Assembly (NCBI GenBank): GCA_017479425.1
Contig: JAFVCD010000013.1
Coordinates: 1-34,605, forward strand
Reading direction: 5' to 3'
Source of the DNA: Oscillospiraceae bacterium
GTDB lineage: Bacteria > Bacillota > Clostridia > Oscillospirales > Oscillospiraceae
Length of the DNA: 34,605 nucleotides
The position numbers and the translations under genes were made by a program. Positions 30,485 through 34,605 of this stretch are shown in pieces (position 1 is the first letter of the stretch; each line of letters starts with the position of its first letter). The notes under the pieces were generated by a model that searched no databases, was not told the DNA's origin, and saw only the letters and a program-made list of their open reading frames with translations.

Positions 30485-31026
30485 TTTCCGTCGCCTCCTT
30501 TCAGATGATCGAATATCTCTTCGATCTGTTCAATCTCATCAGCGGATTTTAAAGCAGGCAACTCCTCATGCGCCTTTTTAATCAGTTCAGCGCCGCCGCC
30601 CCGTGCAATCAGCTCGTAAACCGCCGCAGCGGCTTCGCTGTTGCCTGCCTTTTCAAGCTGTTCGGCGTAGTCGAGAAGCGACCGCAGGCTTTGCGCGTCA
30701 TATGTTTCACTGTCGCTCCGGTTTTCGGAACGCTTTTCGATGAACCCGCGCAAAAATCCGCCGTCCCGCAGGCCGAAAAAGCCGATTGCGGCGATCAGCA
30801 TGAGCACAAAAAACACGGCGACCCCCTTGCGTTTCTTTTTCTTCTTGGGTTCCACTCTCGTTTGCTGGTACGCGAACTGCTGTGACTGGGGTTGCTGCTG
30901 GACAGACTGTGTCGGCTGGGCCAGCCGGACCTGCGGCGCCGACTGCGCGACGCTCGCGCCGCAGGAGGTGCAGAAGTTTGCCCCCTCCGGTAGCGGCGAT
31001 CCGCAGTTCTGACAGAATTTTGCCAT
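30481..31026 (-). CDS. Zinc-ribbon single-pass membrane protein
   Basis: A 181-residue protein. An N-terminal zinc ribbon (Cys5-x2-Cys8 ... Cys19-x2-Cys22) is followed by a Gln/Ser-rich linker, a basic run KKKKKRK, a membrane helix (~68-88), and a ~90-residue helical C-terminal domain (LRSLLDYAEQLEKAGNSEAAAAVYE, TPR-like). By the positive-inside rule the ribbon is cytosolic and the helical domain outside. The start at 31026 has AGGGGG upstream; the frame extends to 31134 but that part has no ribosome site. The stop overlaps the repeat-protein start, so the two are translationally coupled and likely work together. A TATAAT (31112-31117) upstream may give a separate promoter. Confidence 0.82.
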   Translation of the reverse strand: MAKFCQNCGSPLPEGANFCTSCGASVAQSAPQVRLAQPTQSVQQQPQSQQFAYQQTRVEPKKKKKRKGVAVFFVLMLIAAIGFFGLRDGGFLRGFIEKRSENRSDSETYDAQSLRSLLDYAEQLEKAGNSEAAAAVYELIARGGGAELIKKAHEELPALKSADEIEQIEEIFDHLKGGDGK

Positions 31027-31081
31027 GACGATATCCCCCTTTTTTCTAATGCGCGCTGTCTGTTTTGTTCCCTTTGTATCC

Positions 31082-31117
31082 GGGGGTATAAAACCCCCAA
31101 TCTTACCAATAATTATA
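31082..31117 (-). promoter_or_regulatory. Possible internal promoter and leader hairpin
   Basis: Minus-strand TATAAT (31112-31117) without a clear -35, followed by a GGGGGT-TTTAT-ACCCCC hairpin (31083-31099 region) in the leader of the zinc-ribbon gene. The 141-bp gap here is the largest in the cassette. Confidence 0.35.
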
Positions 31118-31167
31118 ACAAGCGTCAGGCGCAAAAATCGATGTTGTTTTTCTTTATTAAAAAGTTT

Positions 31168-32943
31168 TTATTTATTCCGTGTTAACACAAAAGTGCCCTT
31201 TGAAGTAATCTCTAAACTATCTTTACTTATCAGGCGTAGTTTCATATCGTTATGCCACTTGCTGTTTGAAATAACCAATACATTCCCGTCAAAAGCATAT
31301 TCACAGGTAAATGTAACCGGATCGGATGTTGTTCCGTCTGCTTTTGAAGCAGTCATAACAACAGTGACGGTATCATTTGCCTGGCTGAACGTATAATTTT
31401 CCGTTATGCCTTCACTTGAATAAGACCATGATCCCATAATATCATCAATCGTCACGCCTGTCGCACCTGTACCGCCTTGCTGCTCGGTGTTGCTGTTTGA
31501 TGAATTATTTTTTCCCGTATTGCTGTTTTCGGAAGGGCTTTTATCAGGCTCATTTTTGCTGTTTCCGGAATTTTCCTCTTCGTATCCCATCTCGGCAATT
31601 TCATAAAGAACCTTCTGCAGGAGGGCCAGATAAGCGTCAAGGTCAAAATCGTCCCGCATGATCGGTGCGGTACTGTCGATGATTTTTTGGCTGACCTCGG
31701 GGGTCATCGTATCCGTGCTCATTTTTACCGGCGCCGGGTCTGTTTCGCCGGATTTTTCCAGCGCCGAGTTGATCCTCTCTTCGGAAACGCCTGCGTTCTT
31801 TAATACGTCCGTGACATTCTTCTGCTGATCGGGTTCGGTACCCGTGAGCGTGTTTATCAGCGTGAACTTGATGCCGTCGTCACCCTTTGTGAAGGTTCCG
31901 CTCATAATCGAGCCGCCGTTCACATAGTCATTGATCGCTCCTGCGCCGTACGAGATTACGCCGAAGGAATTCATAGCAAGTTCCTCTTTCGTTTTTGCGT
32001 CAAGCGAGTTATAACCGTTTTTCCATATATCTTTGCCCGCGCCTGCCAGATCCTTGATGTTTGCGCCAACGCCTGCGATGGCGAAAATCTGGCCGATCGG
32101 CGCAAGCTGTGCTTCCGTTTTGTCGCAGGCCATACTGAATTCGTTATCTTCGCCGTTTGTATAGAGGATAGAAGCGGTTGAGCCGATTTCAAGCACTGTG
32201 TTGACACCGCTCATTGTAATACCGCCCGTGCTGACCGCCGTCGCCAATGCGCCGCTTGCGGGTGCGGTTGCAACGGCGATCACCAGGCCCGCCGCTGTGC
32301 CCGCTGTTTTGAGAACGGTTGCGGTTTTCATGGCGGTATTTGCCTTATCGGCGATCTGCGTGTATTCGGCGCCCATCAAAATATCCTGCGCCATCTTCAT
32401 CTGTGCATATGCGTGCTTTGCATCCGTGCCGAGCTGTGAAGCGAGGTGCCTGATTGCATAGCCCGGCTTCGCCTTCGCATACTCGTCCATAATGGACTGT
32501 GCCCATTCCTTTGAACCCATTTCAGCGGCATACGCCGTGATACCGAGAGATGCTGCGGCGCTGAGCTGCTGAGCCTTCGGCCCCTCTCCGTTTTCTTCTT
32601 GTTCAAAAACGTCAAGCGCTTCGTTCAGAACGGCATTCATTTTATCTGCATTCTCAAACGCCCTCACTGCGTTGTCAACAAGTGCGGTGTATTGGGCATA
32701 ATTATCTTCTGTTAAACCTGAAACATCGTAGTTAATGAACGCATCAAGATAGGCTCTTCCGGCGAGATAGTAGTTTACAGCCAAGCCGGAAGCGGCGTCA
32801 ACAACAGCCTCTGCGTCTGTCGGAACAGGGTAATTCACCTGTGCCTTTTCCGTTTTGCGGTTTTTATCCCCGCACCCGGCAAGGAGGGACAAAGTCATAA
32901 CGGCAACGAGCAGAAGTGATACAAGCCGTTTTGCTTTTTTCAT
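31168..32943 (-). CDS. Large lipoprotein with Gly/Ala-rich hydrophobic core, unknown function
   Basis: A 591-residue exported lipoprotein. The signal peptide ends in lipobox LLAGC with Cys24 as the lipidation site. Residues ~25-200 are helical. Residues ~206-250 are a hydrophobic Gly/Ala/Val-rich stretch (AGTAAGLVIAVATAPASGAL...), a glycine-zipper-like segment that could insert in a membrane. A helical region, an Asn/Ser-rich linker (~458-490) and a C-terminal beta domain follow (~493-591: MGSWSYSSEG..., lipocalin-like small barrel). I recognise no named family. The start at 32943 is preferred over ATG two codons earlier for better spacing from AAAGGA. It is 19 bases after the two-TM protein gene. 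Confidence 0.82.
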   Translation of the reverse strand: MKKAKRLVSLLLVAVMTLSLLAGCGDKNRKTEKAQVNYPVPTDAEAVVDAASGLAVNYYLAGRAYLDAFINYDVSGLTEDNYAQYTALVDNAVRAFENADKMNAVLNEALDVFEQEENGEGPKAQQLSAAASLGITAYAAEMGSKEWAQSIMDEYAKAKPGYAIRHLASQLGTDAKHAYAQMKMAQDILMGAEYTQIADKANTAMKTATVLKTAGTAAGLVIAVATAPASGALATAVSTGGITMSGVNTVLEIGSTASILYTNGEDNEFSMACDKTEAQLAPIGQIFAIAGVGANIKDLAGAGKDIWKNGYNSLDAKTKEELAMNSFGVISYGAGAINDYVNGGSIMSGTFTKGDDGIKFTLINTLTGTEPDQQKNVTDVLKNAGVSEERINSALEKSGETDPAPVKMSTDTMTPEVSQKIIDSTAPIMRDDFDLDAYLALLQKVLYEIAEMGYEEENSGNSKNEPDKSPSENSNTGKNNSSNSNTEQQGGTGATGVTIDDIMGSWSYSSEGITENYTFSQANDTVTVVMTASKADGTTSDPVTFTCEYAFDGNVLVISNSKWHNDMKLRLISKDSLEITSKGTFVLTRNK

Positions 32944-32962
32944 AATCATTTTCCTTTATCAA

Positions 32963-33580
32963 CTATTGTTTTATGTTGATACAACGGGAAGCAATGTAGT
33001 TCTTGACAAACTCAAAGTCCTCTTTTGCCGCATAAACCTGATTATGTTCGAGGCGTTCGTTCACCTTGATAAGATTACGTCGGGGATACGCTTTAATTTT
33101 TCGGACTTTTGAAAAATCGGAATACATCTCCGTGCGTTGGGCGTTCATTCCGGCGCCGACCGTTCCGATCCTGCCCGACGCCGCACCCGCAATCATCGTG
33201 GCACGAGCGAGCTTTTTCGCTTTTTTCGCCTGGAACGCGGTTTGATTGTGAAGGACGCCTTTTTCATCCATTTCAAACTCGACGATGTATTTCCCGCCCA
33301 TTATTGCGGCGTATAAAAGATACCCCAAACCTACAACGGCGGTCATTCCCAAAAAGAAATATCCCAGAAACGGCAGGTTCTCCGCCGCTTTGTCCGCGCC
33401 CCATTTGGCCGCGTCGGAGATCAGCACGACGGCAGACACGCCGAGAAACAGGAAGAAAAAGATCTTCCAGACCAGAACAAAGAATCTGAGGTCTTTGAAC
33501 AGGTTGATCTCATAGACCCAGCGGTATTTTCCATCGTCGCCGAGCGTCACGCGGGTGTTCTGGGTTTCGCTTTCTTTCAT
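32963..33580 (-). CDS. Two-TM membrane protein, unknown function
   Basis: A 205-residue protein with membrane segments near residues 34-56 and 75-95. A soluble part follows (EFEMDEKGVLHNQTAFQAKKAKKLARATMIAG...YPRRNLIKVNERLEHNQVY), resembling the PH-like cytosolic domains of small Firmicutes membrane proteins; that resemblance is my inference. The start at 33580 has GAGGGTGAGG upstream; the longer frame to 33625 overlaps the preceding gene with a basic, unlikely N-terminus. Only 11 bases separate it from the zinc-ribbon gene before it. Confidence 0.78.
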   Translation of the reverse strand: MKESETQNTRVTLGDDGKYRWVYEINLFKDLRFFVLVWKIFFFLFLGVSAVVLISDAAKWGADKAAENLPFLGYFFLGMTAVVGLGYLLYAAIMGGKYIVEFEMDEKGVLHNQTAFQAKKAKKLARATMIAGAASGRIGTVGAGMNAQRTEMYSDFSKVRKIKAYPRRNLIKVNERLEHNQVYAAKEDFEFVKNYIASRCINIKQ

Positions 33581-33591
33581 ACGCCTCACCC

Positions 33592-34338
33592 TCACTTTAA
33601 CAGCGGCAGACCGCATTTTTGGCATCGGTCGGATTCTATGGAATTTTTTGTACCGCAGCTTACGCAGGCGATATACGGCGCTTTGGATTTATCGTATAAT
33701 TCATACGGGAAATGAAACTGCGGATGATATTTGAAGCGGTCGCCCACTTGCAGATAGTCCCACGCCACGATCCGGGAGCCTTCCCGCTCGACAATTCTTT
33801 TTTTCTTGCCGTCTGCGGTTCTGACAACGGTGATGTATTCGGTATAGTAACTGTTGTCGTCGGAGTTATTATGGCGATAGTTATGGCGTGATTTTTTGTC
33901 GATTACCGTTGCCTCATAAGTGTTCTTGGCGCGTTCTTTTACAAAACCGTAAATTGCGAATAATAAAAATATCCCAGAGATGACGGCACCGTATTTCAGT
34001 GCGTCCGTAGTCTCCATTTTATCACTCACGATACTGTAAATGACAAAGCCTAATAGCGGCAACGGTACGAAAAACAACGAAAAGATACCCGCCGCCTTGC
34101 GGGTTTTCTTGACCGCCGCAAGAATTTCGGGATGGTTTACCCTGTCGGAAAAGCCCGGCGCGGGTATACCCTGCCGCACCTCGCCGTTTCCAGAGTAGGT
34201 GGGTACTCCATATACAGGTGCGGTATATTGCGCTGTATTCTGCTGTGCCTGTGCGGGTGCGGCGTTTTGTGCCGCTCCGCAGTTAGGACAGAATTTGGCG
34301 TTGTTTTCTATCTGCGCGCCGCAGTTTGAACAGAACAT
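33592..34338 (-). CDS. Membrane protein with terminal zinc ribbons
   Basis: A 248-residue protein with a zinc ribbon at each end: Cys3-x2-Cys6 ... Cys17-x2-Cys20 at the N-terminus, and CVSCGTKNSIESDRCQKCG (CxxC-x11-CxxC) in the last 25 residues. Between them are an Ala/Gln-rich linker, two membrane helices (~80-103 and ~117-137) and a beta-rich domain (YEATVIDKKSRHNYRHN...TEYITVVRTADGKKKRIVEREGSR). Both ribbons should be cytosolic. AAGGAGG precedes the start at 34338. First gene of the cassette, with a promoter at 34379-34408. Function unknown. Confidence 0.82.
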   Translation of the reverse strand: MFCSNCGAQIENNAKFCPNCGAAQNAAPAQAQQNTAQYTAPVYGVPTYSGNGEVRQGIPAPGFSDRVNHPEILAAVKKTRKAAGIFSLFFVPLPLLGFVIYSIVSDKMETTDALKYGAVISGIFLLFAIYGFVKERAKNTYEATVIDKKSRHNYRHNNSDDNSYYTEYITVVRTADGKKKRIVEREGSRIVAWDYLQVGDRFKYHPQFHFPYELYDKSKAPYIACVSCGTKNSIESDRCQKCGLPLLK

Positions 34339-34378
34339 AAAGATGCCTCCTTGCGAATCTAACTTTATTACAGAGTAC

Positions 34379-34408
34379 ATTATACTACAATAATAAGGAT
34401 CGCCTCAA
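34379..34408 (-). promoter_or_regulatory. Promoter of the zinc-ribbon/lipoprotein cassette
   Basis: Minus strand TTGAGG (34403-34408), 18-bp spacer, TATAAT (34379-34384), 41 bases before the first start. Confidence 0.6.
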
Positions 34409-34411
34409 GAG

Positions 34412-34448
34412 TTGACAGCAAGTTGTCATTGACAATTATCTTGATCAA
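34412..34448. promoter_or_regulatory. Cluster of TTGACA/TTGTCA half-sites, candidate operator
   Basis: Within 37 bases: TTGACA (34412), TTGTCA-t-TGACAA (34423-34435, a near-continuous palindrome) and TTGATCAA (34441-34448). It lies between the divergent promoters of the cassette and the helix-turn-helix gene, so it is a likely binding region for that regulator. Some copies resemble -35 boxes, but none has a matching -10. Confidence 0.45.
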
Positions 34449-34452
34449 CTTA

Positions 34453-34481
34453 TTGATTTCCGGCCTGCTTTATGCTAAAAT
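34453..34481 (+). promoter_or_regulatory. Promoter of the helix-turn-helix gene
   Basis: TTGATT (34453-34458), 17-bp spacer, TAAAAT (34476-34481) preceded by TGC (extended -10), 31 bases before the ATG. Confidence 0.6.
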
Positions 34482-34511
34482 GATTATGAAATCATAGCAG
34501 GAGACAAGCCT

Positions 34512-34605
34512 ATGTTCAGCGAAAGACTAAATAGAATACTCACTTTGCTCGATGTAACTTCGGGGGATTTTGCGCGCTTTACCGGATGCGATAAATCCTA
34601 TATCA
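34512..34605 (+). CDS. Helix-turn-helix regulator (partial, runs off the window)
   Basis: The first 31 residues of a protein starting at ATG 34512 with AGGAGA upstream. MFSERLNRILTLLDVTSGDF followed by ARFTGCDKSYIS has the layout of an XRE/Cro-type helix-turn-helix domain (helix, then A-x3-G-x-D-x-S-x-I-S recognition helix). The rest lies outside. It is divergent from the zinc-ribbon cassette, with a half-site cluster between, suggesting control of the cassette and/or itself. Confidence 0.7.
   Translation, partial: MFSERLNRILTLLDVTSGDFARFTGCDKSYI

Noticed and set aside
1-34605. CRISPR arrays, insertion sequences, rRNA genes
   Set aside because: No spaced direct-repeat array, transposase or rRNA sequence was seen on either strand.

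Overview
The window reads as chromosomal DNA of an anaerobic, probably endospore-forming Clostridium-class bacterium (Firmicutes, gut Oscillospirales/Ruminococcaceae-like). This rests on the split GlgC/GlgD ADP-glucose pyrophosphorylase typical of Firmicutes, a SpoIID homologue, a GPH-type sugar symporter operon with a circularly permuted GH3 enzyme, strong GGAGG-type ribosome binding sites, and consensus sigma-A promoters. The genus cannot be fixed from sequence alone. I see no CRISPR array, no intact insertion sequence and no rRNA.

Layout. (1) 1-1580: the tail of an upstream gene, four back-to-back hairpins, a C_GCAxxG_C_C redox protein (-), tRNA-Ser(GGA) with a perfect consensus promoter, and an AzoR-like flavin oxidoreductase. 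(2) 1588-10100: a complete glycogen operon on the minus strand, transcribed glgB-glgP-glgC-glgD-glgA, with a promoter and a cre-like site ahead of glgB and a bidirectional terminator behind glgA. GlgA carries an unusual histone-H1-like Lys/Ala/Pro tail. (3) 10101-13814: an unknown 8-TM protein, spoIID, a membrane-anchored HD-GYP protein, and two divergent arginine tRNAs (CCU and ACG anticodons). (4) 13811-26916: a seven-gene minus-strand glycoside-utilisation operon. In transcription order it encodes a GPH symporter, permuted GH3, GH43, GH1, GH2, a Gfo/Idh/MocA-VOC fusion and GH78. Most junctions overlap or are a few bases apart. (5) 27085-28519: the divergent regulatory pair for that operon, a 73-aa protein and an AraC-family regulator. 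(6) 28520-28855: a gene-free block with a long inverted-repeat element and nested hairpins, possibly relict mobile DNA. (7) 28856-34338: a minus-strand cassette of five genes I cannot assign to a known pathway: two zinc-ribbon membrane proteins, a two-TM protein, a lipoprotein and a secreted protein made of nine-residue (D/N)G repeats. A helix-turn-helix regulator diverges from it at the right edge.

How it works together. The glycogen operon covers synthesis (GlgC/D, A, B) and phosphorolysis (GlgP). The glycoside operon has one importer and five cytosolic glycosidases with no signal peptides, so it probably imports a small, mixed (rhamnose/arabinose or xylose/galactose/glucose) plant-type glycoside and dismantles it inside the cell. 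The Gfo/Idh/MocA-VOC fusion may add an oxidation-elimination or keto-sugar step. The least explained parts are the right-hand zinc-ribbon/lipoprotein/repeat-protein cassette, the Gfo-VOC fusion, and the sequences shared downstream of two tRNA genes that end in degenerate copies of each tRNA's own 3' end.
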